From a virus, in IMG/VR virus record IMGVR_UViG_3300038468_000223, positions 1 through 64,000 of that record: a stretch of 64,000 bases of DNA; one strand, written 5' to 3'. A program made the translations under genes and the position numbers. Positions 15,850 through 23,834 of this stretch are shown in pieces (within the stretch, counting starts at the first letter, position 1; every line of letters begins with the position of its first letter). Below the pieces are notes generated by a model, which did no database searches, was not told where the DNA came from, and saw only the letters and a list, made by a program, of their open reading frames with translations.

Positions 15850-16335
15850 ATGGACAACGAGAAGGACATTCAAGCCGCCAAAACCCGGCTGGAGGACGCC
15901 GTGAGCGCCGTCGCCACGGCGGCGCAGTGTCTCCAACAGATCGAGGGGGTGCGCATCAAAGAGGGCGCGCTCGTCGACCTGGAGGACTGGAAGGAGCTTC
16001 AGGAGGCGCTGGCCGAGTGGCGCGCCGCTACGCAGCACTTCCTCGCGACCGCGTTGGAGGCCGGCCGCGGGCCCGAGATCGGAGACATCATCGCCGTACG
16101 TCGTCGAGCTGGTCTCGTCGCCGCCCATGGTGGGCAGAAGTTCTACGTCTCCTGCGGCGGCGACCCGAGTGTGGGCATCCCCGGTCAACAGGCCGAGGTG
16201 CTCCTCTGGGTCGACCCTCACGACTCGGAGGCGATTCCCTTCGTGAAGGAGCAGCTCGCCTCGGCGTTCACGGCGATCTGGGACGAACGCGTGATGGTGC
16301 TGACCGAAGAGGAATTCAAGGCCGACATCGCGTAG
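15850..16335 (+). CDS. Unknown 161-residue protein
   Basis: N-terminal helical coiled-coil-like part (EKDIQAAKTRLEDAVSAVAT, EDWKELQEALAEWR) then a mixed domain with QKFYVSCGGDPSVG and a C-terminal VMVLTEEEFKADIA. GAAGGAGG from module U6 is the ribosome site. A GC-rich hairpin follows the stop. Confidence 0.6.
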   Translation: MDNEKDIQAAKTRLEDAVSAVATAAQCLQQIEGVRIKEGALVDLEDWKELQEALAEWRAATQHFLATALEAGRGPEIGDIIAVRRRAGLVAAHGGQKFYVSCGGDPSVGIPGQQAEVLLWVDPHDSEAIPFVKEQLASAFTAIWDERVMVLTEEEFKADIA

Positions 16336-16346
16336 CGACGTCGCGG

Positions 16347-16380
16347 GCCGCCCCCGTCCCACGAAAGGGACGGGGGCGGC
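16347..16380 (+). terminator. GC-rich hairpin
   Basis: GCCGCCCCCGTCCC-ACGAAA-GGGACGGGGGCGGC, a perfect 14-bp stem after the 15850 gene; no U-run follows. Confidence 0.5.
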
Positions 16381-16438
16381 ACGGGATGCCGGTGCATCTC
16401 GGAGGAGCGACACGGAGTCGCACCTCGAAAGGATCACG

Positions 16439-17482
16439 ATGGAACAACTGAAGATCGTCTGCGACGTCCCCAAGGACGTCGCGGCGCGAGCCGGTAGCTC
16501 GCGATACGGGACGGTGACCTTCGCCGTCGAGGACGCACACCTGGCCGAGCTGTCGGCCGACGAGCGCGCCGCCTTGTGCAGGTTCACCAGCTACTCGCCG
16601 CTGGCGATCCCCCAGTGCAAGGGGTCCCCCCTCGACTGGGAGACGGTGCGCGACGCGCTGCGGGCGACCCTCGCGACGGACGAGGAGCGCCGCTCGCGCG
16701 AGAAGCGCGAGAACGAGGAGCGCCGCGAGCGCGCGGTGACCAAGGCGCTCGCCAAGCCCCTCGGGGACTGGATCGGGCGCGGAAGTCGGGACTTCGTCCT
16801 CCACAACGGACAGTACGCCGAGACCGGCGTCCGGGAGTGGGAGCCCGAACTCAAAGACTTCCCCGGTTGGGAAGGCGACGACGCCGTCAAAAGCGACCCG
16901 CGCATCAAGGCGCGGCGCGCCGAGCTGGAGCCCGCGTTCCGCGAGCTTCACTCCGCGTGGGAGAAGCGGTACGCCGCGTGGGAGGCGGCGGTCGCGGAGG
17001 CCCGCGCCGAGGTCCAGGCCAGGACCGAGCGCTACGCGCGGCTCTGCCGCGAGTACGTCATCGGGCACGTTGACGAGTACAAGCGCGCGGCGTGCCTCGG
17101 CAAGAAGGTCAACGCCGTGGCCGAGCGGCACGCGACCAAGGCGCTCAACGAGCGCCTGCTGGTCGTGCAGCAGAGGCGCCTGCCGGACGTCGACCGGCTG
17201 CCGCTCCACGGCTCGGAGGAGGAGCAGCCCGCGCCACACCAGACGGCGTACGAGGTCTACGACGAGGTGTCGCAGGCGCTCAGGCACTTCGAGTGCCCCC
17301 TCATCGCAGGCTGGTCGGCGAGCATCATCCGGCGTCGCAACAGGTCCCGCACGCGGACGTGCGTGCAGGTCGAGATCCGGTGGGTCGACGACGAGGTGTC
17401 ACACTTGTGGGTCTACGCCGACGCGGCGCCGCCGCCCGATCGGTTCTTCGACGAACCGGCCGACGTCGACGACGACGAGTAG
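16439..17482 (+). CDS. Large charged coiled-coil protein of unknown function
   Basis: 347 residues. Residues about 75-105 are very charged (EERRSREKRENEERRERAVT), and residues 155-205 form a long helix (ELHSAWEKRYAAWEAAVAEA). The C-terminal third is beta-rich with RTCVQVEIRWVDDEV and ends in an acidic PADVDDDE. It could be a structural or nucleic-acid-associated scaffold; no enzymatic motif is visible. Confidence 0.6.
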   Translation: MEQLKIVCDVPKDVAARAGSSRYGTVTFAVEDAHLAELSADERAALCRFTSYSPLAIPQCKGSPLDWETVRDALRATLATDEERRSREKRENEERRERAVTKALAKPLGDWIGRGSRDFVLHNGQYAETGVREWEPELKDFPGWEGDDAVKSDPRIKARRAELEPAFRELHSAWEKRYAAWEAAVAEARAEVQARTERYARLCREYVIGHVDEYKRAACLGKKVNAVAERHATKALNERLLVVQQRRLPDVDRLPLHGSEEEQPAPHQTAYEVYDEVSQALRHFECPLIAGWSASIIRRRNRSRTRTCVQVEIRWVDDEVSHLWVYADAAPPPDRFFDEPADVDDDE

Positions 17483-17494
17483 CGACCTCGCGGT

Positions 17495-17524
17495 CCGCCC
17501 CCTCCCGGAGCAGGGAGGGGGCGG
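17495..17524 (+). terminator. GC-rich hairpin
   Basis: CCGCCCCCTCCC-GGAGCA-GGGAGGGGGCGG, placed after the 16439 gene just like the hairpin at 16347. Confidence 0.5.
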
Positions 17525-17556
17525 GACGAGTGGCCGGTACAAAGGAGGATGACAAG

Positions 17557-17826
17557 ATGCGGAAGACCATGACCTGGGGCGTGATGCCCTCACGCGAGGA
17601 GTTCGACGAGGCGTGGGATGCCCAGTGCGACGAGCGGTTCGCCTTCGGTAACGATCCGCGACTCGGAACGTGCGCCCTGTCGCAGGACGAACTCTGGGAG
17701 GAGCTTTTGAAGGCCCATGCCGAGAGCCAAGCCGTCGACGGTTCCTCTGACGACGGAGGGGCACCGGAGCGCGCGGGCGACTGGTGTTCGGCCGTTCTGT
17801 ACTGCCTCGGCTTCGAGTGGGTCTGA
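17557..17826 (+). CDS. Small acidic protein
   Basis: 89 residues, MRKTMTWGVMPSREEFDEAW and SQDELWEELLKAHAESQA, ending WCSAVLYCLGFEWV. AAAGGAGG lies upstream. No family recognised. Confidence 0.6.
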   Translation: MRKTMTWGVMPSREEFDEAWDAQCDERFAFGNDPRLGTCALSQDELWEELLKAHAESQAVDGSSDDGGAPERAGDWCSAVLYCLGFEWV

Positions 17827-17843
17827 CGCCAAAGGAGGAGAGG

Positions 17844-18251
17844 ATGAAAAAGATCGAGGTGCTCAAGGTGGACTTGAGTGGTGTCACGCTGCTCGGGGGA
17901 CACGAGGCCCGCGTGACGTGGCCCGCGCTTCGCGCGGCGGCCTACCAGGCCGACGACGACCTGGCCGTTCCGTACGCCGTCGCGCTGCTCGACGCGCTCG
18001 AGCGCGTCTACCGCGGGCCCGAGGAGGCCCTGCGTGCCGGTCAGGACTGGCTGGAGTGGCACCACATGAGGGTGCAGCCCTATTGTGGACCAGAGATGGC
18101 CGACGCCGGGTACGGACCCGCGGCGCGTGCCGCCGAGCGCAGGCGGGTCGAGACCGACATCCACGCCGAGCTAGTCGCGGTGGCTCCGGTGATCCGTCGG
18201 GTGAGGGAGCTGGCGGCGGCTGTCCGCCGCGCGGCGGAGGTGCGATCGTGA
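17844..18251 (+). CDS. Unknown helical protein
   Basis: 135 residues with AAAGGAGG upstream. Mainly helical (VTWPALRAAAYQADDDLAVP, RRVRELAAAVRRAAEV). Coupled by GTGA to the next small gene. Confidence 0.6.
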   Translation: MKKIEVLKVDLSGVTLLGGHEARVTWPALRAAAYQADDDLAVPYAVALLDALERVYRGPEEALRAGQDWLEWHHMRVQPYCGPEMADAGYGPAARAAERRRVETDIHAELVAVAPVIRRVRELAAAVRRAAEVRS

Positions 18252-18253
18252 TC

Positions 18254-18454
18254 ATGAACTACTACACCAAGGGCTGCACGCCGTACGGCGCCGACATGGG
18301 TCGGCGAAGCGACCTGCCGCGCGACACGAAGGGCCCGCTGCGCGTGTGCCGCGTGCCCCTCGACGAGGGCGGCTACGATCCCGGCGGCGCGTACGCGGCG
18401 CCGTGGAGGTCTGGACCAAGAGGGAGACGTCATGAACAAGTCCATGTCGAATGA
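18254..18454 (+). CDS. Small protein (LRVCRVPLDEGGYDPGGAY family), possibly truncated
   Basis: Starts at ATG 18254 or the overlapping GTG 18248. The core GRRSDLPRDTKGPLRVCRVP and LDEGGYDPGGAY resembles a short protein I have seen widely in phages and plasmids. After AAPW the sequence turns Arg-rich and runs into the next gene, so the usual C-terminus appears to be lost by a frame change near 18400. Role unknown. Confidence 0.5.
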   Translation: MNYYTKGCTPYGADMGRRSDLPRDTKGPLRVCRVPLDEGGYDPGGAYAAPWRSGPRGRRHEQVHVE

Positions 18455-19172
18455 CGAGTATACGGCCCTGATCCGAGCCACGCGCGACGACACTCGCGCC
18501 GGATGCGTCGCCGCGCTCCGCAAGCTCGGAATCACGAGCGAGGCGGCAACGCTGCTCGCTAACGTCTCCGGTCTGCATCGGCACGAGCGCAGGGTGTTGC
18601 GGGTGCTCGACCTCGCCGCCGATCTCGATGGCGGTGAAACGGAGCTGTTCTGGCTCTGCCTCTTCGAGGGCGGCGGCAGCGGCGGGCGTGCCGGCCTGGG
18701 CGGCCCCCTCGGCCGCTCGACGACGCGCCTTGCGATCTTCGGGTCACTCGGTACGGGGCGCCAACACGCGTCCGATGGCGGAGCGTGGGACGCCGCGATC
18801 CGCGATGCCGCACGCGAGCTGATGCCGCGCGTCCTGGGTGACGGGCGGTGCGGCGGTCAACTGATCCCGACGCACGCTGAGGGCGCGCCGGACGACGGAG
18901 TCGTGGACTCCGTCGTCACCGATCCATACGACGGGAGCCGGCGCCGGACCGGCTCGTACGGCGTCGACGCGCTCGTGCGCTGGGGCGGGCGCGCTGCGGT
19001 AGCGTGGTGCGGCCGCGTGCTGTGTCGTGCTGCGGGCACGGCAGGGGCGCCCGCGCCACACAATCAGTGGTTCGGCGACTGGACGACCGAGATGTGCGAT
19101 CTCGACGTGCACGGGTGGACGCGCGTCTATGAGACGGCCGTTGCAGTCCTCGGGGAGTGCGACCTGACATGA
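18432..19172 (+). CDS. Unknown 246-residue protein
   Basis: N-terminal helical part (DEYTALIRATRDDTRAGCVA, GITSEAATLLANVSGL) followed by a Gly/Ala-rich centre and a C-terminal part with NQWFGDWTTEMCDLDVHGWT. Composition is unusual for the region and parts may be disordered. ATGA overlap with the TPR gene. Confidence 0.5.
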   Translation: MNKSMSNDEYTALIRATRDDTRAGCVAALRKLGITSEAATLLANVSGLHRHERRVLRVLDLAADLDGGETELFWLCLFEGGGSGGRAGLGGPLGRSTTRLAIFGSLGTGRQHASDGGAWDAAIRDAARELMPRVLGDGRCGGQLIPTHAEGAPDDGVVDSVVTDPYDGSRRRTGSYGVDALVRWGGRAAVAWCGRVLCRAAGTAGAPAPHNQWFGDWTTEMCDLDVHGWTRVYETAVAVLGECDLT

Positions 19173-20014
19173 ACCACACACCGTCTCACGACATCTTCGT
19201 CGCCGGCGCCGCCGACAGAGGTGAGTGGCGAGAGCGCCACCGCGGTGGCGTCGACTCGCGGCGGATGCGCAGCCAGTGGCGTCGCGCGAAGAGCATGACG
19301 GCCCGGCTTCACGGTGCCGTGCGCGCCTCGCGCCAACGCTTTAGCCTGATCGAGAGGCCGACGCAGTCGAGCATCGCCGAGTACCTCCGGTACACCCGCG
19401 CACTGTACGGCGGCCGCGAGACGCCGATCTTCCACGTGTCCCTCTTCCGCGACCGGCTCCCTCTGGCCGTCGTCGACCGCCCACCCGAGAACGACACGGC
19501 CGAGCCGCGCGCCGAGATCATCCAGTTCCCGCGCACGGAGCAGCGCCGCAAGAGCGCGTACGATCTCTACGTGCAGGCGAGCGCCCTCGACGAGGACAGC
19601 ACGGCTTTCAACAAGACCGAGGCGCTCTACCGACGCGCGATTGCGCTCGATCCCAACCTCGCCATCGCCTACACCAACCTGGGCAACATCCGCTTCCGCC
19701 GCGGCGACGAGCTGGGCGCCCTCGCGCTCTACAAGCAGGCGCTGCAGCTCGACGAGACGCAGCCCGAGGCGCACTACAACATCGGCTACGTGATGCTAGA
19801 GCGCGGCGAGTTCAAGACGGCGAGGAGCTGCTTCGAGCGCGCGCTGCGGTACGATCCGCGCTTTGCCGACGCGCACTTCAACCTCGCGACGACCCTCGAG
19901 CAGCTCGGGGAGGCGCGCAAGGCGCGCCCGCACTGGAAACGCTACCTAGAGTTCAATCCGCGCGGCGTCTGGGCCGACGACGCGCGCCAACACCTCGGAA
20001 AGGCCGACCGATGA
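19169..20014 (+). CDS. Tetratricopeptide-repeat protein
   Basis: 281 residues. The second half has at least four TPR units, for example YRRAIALDPNLAIAYTNLGN, YKQALQLDETQPEAHYNIGY and FERALRYDPRFADAHFNLAT, ending HWKRYLEFNPRG. TPR arrays bind peptides or partner proteins. The N-terminal 110 residues are basic and may bind nucleic acid. ATGA coupling on both sides, to the lipoprotein downstream. Confidence 0.85.
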   Translation: MNHTPSHDIFVAGAADRGEWRERHRGGVDSRRMRSQWRRAKSMTARLHGAVRASRQRFSLIERPTQSSIAEYLRYTRALYGGRETPIFHVSLFRDRLPLAVVDRPPENDTAEPRAEIIQFPRTEQRRKSAYDLYVQASALDEDSTAFNKTEALYRRAIALDPNLAIAYTNLGNIRFRRGDELGALALYKQALQLDETQPEAHYNIGYVMLERGEFKTARSCFERALRYDPRFADAHFNLATTLEQLGEARKARPHWKRYLEFNPRGVWADDARQHLGKADR

Positions 20015-20337
20015 AGATCACCATCCTCTCCGCTCTCCTCCTCTGCGCCTGCGGCGCCCCGTTCGAGGCCTCGCCCGGCGACGGCTCGCCCAGTGAGCCC
20101 CCGAGCCACGAGGCCTCGACTCGCGAGGCGCGCGACGAGGCGCCGAGCGCCGTCGCACCGACGCTCGACGCCGGCGCGAACCCCACGGCGCCCGACGCCG
20201 GCGGCGAGGCCTGCCCCGCGACGCCGGAGTACTATCAGCGCGCCCAGAGCGAGCTGACCAAGTCGTCGGGCCCGACGTGGTGCCCGTGCCCGAGCACGTC
20301 GTGCTGCTACGACGGGCTCGTCTGCGTCGCGAAGTAG
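20011..20337 (+). CDS. Cys-rich lipoprotein, family copy 2
   Basis: 108 residues. The signal peptide is MKITILSALLLCACG with a lipobox Cys. A low-complexity Ser/Pro/Glu linker is followed by CPATPEYYQRAQ..WCPCPSTSCCYDGLVCVAK, nearly the same C-terminal module as the gene at 2490. Coupled to the TPR gene by ATGA. Confidence 0.75.
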   Translation: MKITILSALLLCACGAPFEASPGDGSPSEPPSHEASTREARDEAPSAVAPTLDAGANPTAPDAGGEACPATPEYYQRAQSELTKSSGPTWCPCPSTSCCYDGLVCVAK

Positions 20338-20345
20338 GAGGAGAC

Positions 20346-20723
20346 ATGGACCGAGCAAGCTTCGAGAAGCTGTCGCTCTTTGACCAGGCAGAGCACCTCC
20401 TCGGTAGCCTCGGCAGCGGATTGAAACTGCCACTCAGCGTGGCGGCGGTCAGCGCCGACAGGCTGACGTGGTGCGAGGACGGCGTTCTGAGGTGCGCGGA
20501 CGGCGTCCTGATCGACGACTCCATCCGAGTCGTCAAGGACGACAGCCTCCCCGGCTACGTGGTGACGTACGAGAGCCGTTCCGGCGTGGTCGAGATCGCG
20601 GCGGAGCACTGCGCCGCCTCCGCCTTGGTGGAGGCGTTCACCGCCGCCTTCCGAGAGCGGCTCCGCAAGGCGGTCGAGGACCTCGTCGAGCCCCCTCCGC
20701 CCCCCAGTGAGCCCTCGACGTAA
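20346..20723 (+). CDS. Unknown small protein, proline tail
   Basis: 125 residues. MDRASFEKLSLFDQAEHLLG begins a helical part, then strands (VVTYESRSGVVEIAAEHC) and a C-terminal VEPPPPPSEPST. AGGAGGAG upstream is the ribosome site. Confidence 0.6.
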   Translation: MDRASFEKLSLFDQAEHLLGSLGSGLKLPLSVAAVSADRLTWCEDGVLRCADGVLIDDSIRVVKDDSLPGYVVTYESRSGVVEIAAEHCAASALVEAFTAAFRERLRKAVEDLVEPPPPPSEPST

Positions 20724-20730
20724 GGAGGAT

Positions 20731-20847
20731 CGACGTTCGAAAGCAGCACACGAGCGGACCTTGTGCGAGTCCAGGACGGGCAAGCGGTTCGGGGTCATGC
20801 CCGCACACGTGTCGCGCCGCACGCTCGTGCGCTGCTTCCGAACGTCG
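20731..20847 (+). promoter_or_regulatory. Long inverted repeat, module U7
   Basis: The 26-base arm 20731-20756 (CGACGTTCGAAAGCAGCACA...) pairs with 20822-20847 with few mismatches, and AGGAGGAG follows. The outer bases are CGACGTTC/GAACGTCG, the start of motif M. Confidence 0.75.
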
Positions 20848-20861
20848 ACGAGGAGGAGAAG

Positions 20862-20912
20862 ATGACGATCAACATCCGGGAGTGCGAGCCCGATTGGGTC
20901 GAGGTGCAGTGA
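20862..20912 (+). CDS. Possible 16-residue leader peptide
   Basis: MTINIRECEPDWVEVQ after a strong AGGAGGAGA site and right behind module U7; three bases separate its stop from the next ATG. Could be a leader peptide or the relic of a longer gene. Confidence 0.35.
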   Translation: MTINIRECEPDWVEVQ

Positions 20913-20914
20913 TC

Positions 20915-21184
20915 ATGAAAGAGAAGCTCGATCGCATCGTTGCTGTGGGTCCTCTCGTCAGCGAAAAGCGACGTCTCGTTCTTCGCGAGACCGAGACCGG
21001 CTTGAGCACCGGGACGCTCGGTCCGGTCCAACAAGGCAAACCGATGGTCGAGGGCGCCGAGCTTCTCGACATCGACTACAAGACCGGCTGCGTGACGGTG
21101 CTCTACCGCCACGGGCCCGCGCAGGTCGCCACCAAGGCGTACCGCAACGGTTGGGATGCCGTCTTCGGCAAGGAGAAGGAATGA
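20915..21184 (+). CDS. Unknown small beta-rich protein
   Basis: 89 residues: RRLVLRETETGLSTGTLGPV, LLDIDYKTGCVTVLYRHG, ending GWDAVFGKEKE. ATGA coupling to the next gene. No family recognised. Confidence 0.6.
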   Translation: MKEKLDRIVAVGPLVSEKRRLVLRETETGLSTGTLGPVQQGKPMVEGAELLDIDYKTGCVTVLYRHGPAQVATKAYRNGWDAVFGKEKE

Positions 21185-21444
21185 CGACCTCCAAGTGCCC
21201 GCACGGCCGCACCGTCGGTAAGACCGACGGCGGCACGTTCGTGTGTCTCAAGTGCCTCGGTGTCGACGAGGAGCGTCGCCGCGTCGCCGGCGTGCTCGAC
21301 GCCGCGAAGCGCCTCCTCCTCGCCGCGAAGGTCCGCGGCAACCGCGTGGAGGTGCCCGGCGAGAACCTCAACGCGCTCGTGACCGCGATCAAGACGTACG
21401 AGGCCCCGCCCGAACGTCGGGGTCCCACCGAGGGTGGCGGGTGA
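21181..21444 (+). CDS. Small protein with zinc knuckle and helix
   Basis: 87 residues; CPHGRTVGKTDGGTFVCLKC gives C-x-H plus CxxC, then a helical part RRRVAGVLDAAKRLLLAAKV. The C-terminal PERRGPTEGG is coded by a motif-M copy. Overlaps the next gene by GTGA. Confidence 0.6.
   Translation: MTTSKCPHGRTVGKTDGGTFVCLKCLGVDEERRRVAGVLDAAKRLLLAAKVRGNRVEVPGENLNALVTAIKTYEAPPERRGPTEGGG
21412..21430 (+). repeat. Dispersed motif M, copy 4
   Basis: GAACGTCGGGGTCCCACCG at the 3' end of the 21181 gene. Confidence 0.55.
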
Positions 21445-21740
21445 GGCTCGCGGGCCTGGTCGCGGCCGACTTCTCGATCAAGATCAAGTTCAAGCCGGCG
21501 GCGGGTCTCTCCGTCGCCGACATCAGGGCTTTGATCCGAGTACGTGCGGCACAAGAAAGCAAGGGCCGGCCGATGCCGTTCGAGCTGGTCGTGCTATGCA
21601 CGTCGGCTCGAGAGACGCCTGTCAAGACCTGGGAGAGTCTCGTCCGTCGAAAGTTGTTGACGGGAAGCCGATCCGTTCGGCTCACCAGGAAGGGCCGCAA
21701 AAAGCTCGACGAAGTTCTCGGGGTGCTCGTCAGTGGTTGA
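21441..21740 (+). CDS. Probable winged-helix protein
   Basis: 99 residues from a GTG overlapping the previous stop. The C-terminal part, VKTWESLVRRKLLTGSRSVR then LTRKGRKKLDEVLG, has the helix-strand-helix order of a winged helix (hydrophobic recognition helix, wing, LTxKG). May bind DNA. Confidence 0.5.
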   Translation: MRLAGLVAADFSIKIKFKPAAGLSVADIRALIRVRAAQESKGRPMPFELVVLCTSARETPVKTWESLVRRKLLTGSRSVRLTRKGRKKLDEVLGVLVSG

Positions 21741-21752
21741 ACCATGCACCCC

Positions 21753-21781
21753 TTGACAAGTGATAGACACATGTCTATCAT
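21753..21781 (+). promoter_or_regulatory. Sigma70-type promoter with embedded operator
   Basis: TTGACA (21753-21758), 17 bases, TATCAT (21776-21781). Between and into the -10 lies the palindrome TAGACA-CA-TGTCTA (21764-21777), a typical repressor position. The same palindrome type precedes the gene at 28109. Confidence 0.7.
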
Positions 21782-21815
21782 CGACACGCCATCGCACCGA
21801 AAAAGGGAGAAGACC

Positions 21816-22328
21816 ATGACGACCAAGAGGAAGAAGACCAGCAGCGGCGGCAACAAGAAGGCCGCCCCGCGGCGCCCGGCGCGCGCGAAGGCCGCCCACG
21901 AGGCCCCCGTCGCCGCCAACCCGTACTGCAAGAAGATCCAGCACCACGTCGACGCCGTGTACCGGCGCCTCGGGCGGCAGATCGCCAAGCTGCGCGCCTT
22001 CGGCCTGACCGACGAGGAGGGCGGCGTCGTCGCCACGGCGGCCGCGGCCTGCGCCGGCGTGCTCAAGACCAGCCAGCTCCTGGCCGGCGTGCCGGAGGAC
22101 TGGAAGCCCGCCCGCGGCTCGATCACGACGGCCCCCATCGACGTCGGTGCGGTCGTCACCTTCAAGGAGAAGGTGGCCGCGAAGTACGCGAAGCTCATCG
22201 ACAACGGCGCCACCGTCATCGTCTCGAGCATCGTCGACGGCCAGCTCCACTGCCGGACCATGTCGGCCGGCACGACGACCTCGATCCTGATCCCGCGCTC
22301 CCACGTCGTCCGGGCCTCCGCCGCGTAG
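21816..22328 (+). CDS. Basic-tailed protein of unknown function
   Basis: 170 residues from the ATG behind AAAAAGGGAG. The first 35 residues are Lys/Ala/Arg-rich (TTKRKKTSSGGNKKAAPRRP), histone-tail-like, and should bind nucleic acid. The remainder is a compact domain with helical IQHHVDAVYRRLGRQIAKLR and a beta-rich end. It has its own repressible-looking promoter. An upstream ATG at 21771 lies in the operator and is unlikely. Confidence 0.6.
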   Translation: MTTKRKKTSSGGNKKAAPRRPARAKAAHEAPVAANPYCKKIQHHVDAVYRRLGRQIAKLRAFGLTDEEGGVVATAAAACAGVLKTSQLLAGVPEDWKPARGSITTAPIDVGAVVTFKEKVAAKYAKLIDNGATVIVSSIVDGQLHCRTMSAGTTTSILIPRSHVVRASAA

Positions 22329-22329
22329 T

Positions 22330-22349
22330 CGGAGTGGTACACTCCGGCC
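22330..22349 (+). promoter_or_regulatory. Leaderless promoter within a palindrome
   Basis: TACACT (22338-22343), six bases, ATG at 22350. It overlaps the perfect inverted repeat CGGAGTG-GTA-CACTCCG (22330-22346), which could be an operator or an initiation hairpin. Confidence 0.5.
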
Positions 22350-22850
22350 ATGCTCTTCCTACACGCGAACACCCGAGCGCTCACCTGGCACCGCGAGGGC
22401 GGTGGCGGGTCCTTCGTCCCCTCCGGCAAGCGCACCTACTTCGGTGACCGCGCGGTCCTCGACTACAGGCGCAACCCCGTCCGCTGGGACTCCACCGAGA
22501 CCCACGCGGCACGGCTCATCGTCGGCTTCAACGTCGGCGGCGAGCCGCGCTGGTCGGTCGAGGACGTGATCCCGATCGTGGCCGCGGTCCGCAAGGATCA
22601 AGGTGACAAGCAGGGCGCGACCTTCCTCTACCAGAAGGGTCTCTACCGTCACCACGTGAGCGGCCAGCTCGTCGAGGAGAACGGCGCCCAGGTCGTCATC
22701 ATCGACGTCTGGGGAACGCCGCGCGAGGCGTTCCACACCGAGATGATGACGCTCGCGGAGACGCTCGCCGCGCGCCTCGAACAGGAGGAGGTCATCCTCG
22801 AGTTCCAGGTCAACGGCGTGACCACGAGCACGCTCGGCGTCTACGCATGA
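22350..22850 (+). CDS. Unknown protein, leaderless start
   Basis: 166 residues. FVPSGKRTYFGDRAVLDYRR and ARLIVGFNVGGEPRWSVEDV suggest an alpha/beta domain; a repeat of strands follows (AQVVIIDVWGTPREAF). No family recognised. It lacks a ribosome site and has the TASNNT-N6-ATG pattern shared with envelope genes. ATGA overlap with the next gene. Confidence 0.6.
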   Translation: MLFLHANTRALTWHREGGGGSFVPSGKRTYFGDRAVLDYRRNPVRWDSTETHAARLIVGFNVGGEPRWSVEDVIPIVAAVRKDQGDKQGATFLYQKGLYRHHVSGQLVEENGAQVVIIDVWGTPREAFHTEMMTLAETLAARLEQEEVILEFQVNGVTTSTLGVYA

Positions 22851-23203
22851 TCGGCACGACCGACACCGCGAAGCGCCTCTTGCCCTTCTTCGAGGGGCTC
22901 GCGCGCCACGCGAACATCGGTTCGAGTCGGGTCAAGCTCCACGTCTCGAAGAAGCAGGTCGCGCCCGAGGCGGTGGGCGACACCATTCGCCTGCCGGACC
23001 TCTCGGACGAGCCCCGGCTCTTCGTCCGCAGCTTCCTTCACGAGCTTCGTCACGTGCGCGACGTGCTCGACGGGTTCGCCCTCCAGCTCTCGGAAGAGGA
23101 GATGGAGGCGCGCGCGCGTCGAGCAGAACGAACCATCTCACCGGCCGCCGTGGACATGCTGCTCAAGCGCCACGCCGCCCTCTTCCAGAAGGACGCGTCA
23201 TGA
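22847..23203 (+). CDS. Putative zincin-like protein (HExxH)
   Basis: 118 residues. FLHELRHVRDVLDG contains HELRH, the zinc-binding HExxH of metallopeptidases, followed by EEEMEARARRAE where a third ligand Glu could sit. The protein is short for a complete peptidase and may be a minimal or non-catalytic member. It sits in an ATGA-linked run with genes on both sides. Confidence 0.55.
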   Translation: MIGTTDTAKRLLPFFEGLARHANIGSSRVKLHVSKKQVAPEAVGDTIRLPDLSDEPRLFVRSFLHELRHVRDVLDGFALQLSEEEMEARARRAERTISPAAVDMLLKRHAALFQKDAS

Positions 23204-23580
23204 GCGAGGACAAGGATCAGGACCAGGCCGAGGCAGCCGAGGAGACGCAGACCATGCCGCTCGGGCTGCCGAAGGGGTTCAACCCCAAGGCCCAGGCCCT
23301 GGCCGAGAGCAACTGGGCGATGCACCTGGCGCAGCAGTCGATCGACATCGACCGGCGCAAGTCGTGGTTCTTCGTCGCCGAGGAGACCCTCGTGGAGTGG
23401 GTCGAGGGCCTCGGTGACAAGGCACCGGATGCGACGCTGTCGATGGAGGCGCTCGCCCGCCGGCGCGCCGGGGTTCCCGCCGAGACGCCCGTCAGGCGCG
23501 GCGTCAACATGACCGGGCGGGTCATGTACGCCGTGTGGACGGGGCCGACGGCGGAGCCCACGTTCGACCCGGAGTTCTGA
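23200..23580 (+). CDS. Unknown acidic protein
   Basis: 126 residues: acidic start (EDKDQDQAEAAEE), middle ALAESNWAMHLAQQSIDIDR, basic Arg-rich turn and a C-terminal RVMYAVWTGPTAEPTFDPEF. ATGA overlap with the preceding gene. Role unknown. Confidence 0.6.
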   Translation: MSEDKDQDQAEAAEETQTMPLGLPKGFNPKAQALAESNWAMHLAQQSIDIDRRKSWFFVAEETLVEWVEGLGDKAPDATLSMEALARRRAGVPAETPVRRGVNMTGRVMYAVWTGPTAEPTFDPEF

Positions 23581-23582
23581 GC

Positions 23583-23834
23583 ATGGCCTACTCGACCTTC
23601 GGGGCGCTCTACACCCTCGACAAGACCAGAGCGATCGAGCTGGCGGTCGACACGATCAACAAGCACGAGGGCGACCTGACCGCATCGGCGCGCGCGCTCC
23701 GCATCGGGCGCAACACGCTCCTGCGGTTCATCGCCAAGAGCGAGACGCTGCGGTCGGCGGTGAAAGCCGTCCGCGAGGCGCATGGCTGGCGGCAGGTCAA
23801 CGGCCGGTGGTACATGCCAGGAGCAGTGGGATGA
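23583..23834 (+). CDS. Small helix-turn-helix protein
   Basis: 83 residues. GDLTASARALRIGRNTLLRF is a Fis-type helix-turn-helix, preceded by a helix and followed by a basic tail ending NGRWYMPGAVG. Likely DNA-binding regulator. ATGA overlap with the next gene. Confidence 0.65.
   Translation: MAYSTFGALYTLDKTRAIELAVDTINKHEGDLTASARALRIGRNTLLRFIAKSETLRSAVKAVREAHGWRQVNGRWYMPGAVG

Noticed and set aside
16347-17524. Counting the two GC hairpins as canonical rho-independent terminators
   Set aside because: Stems are strong but no U-run follows, so only terminator-like status is given.
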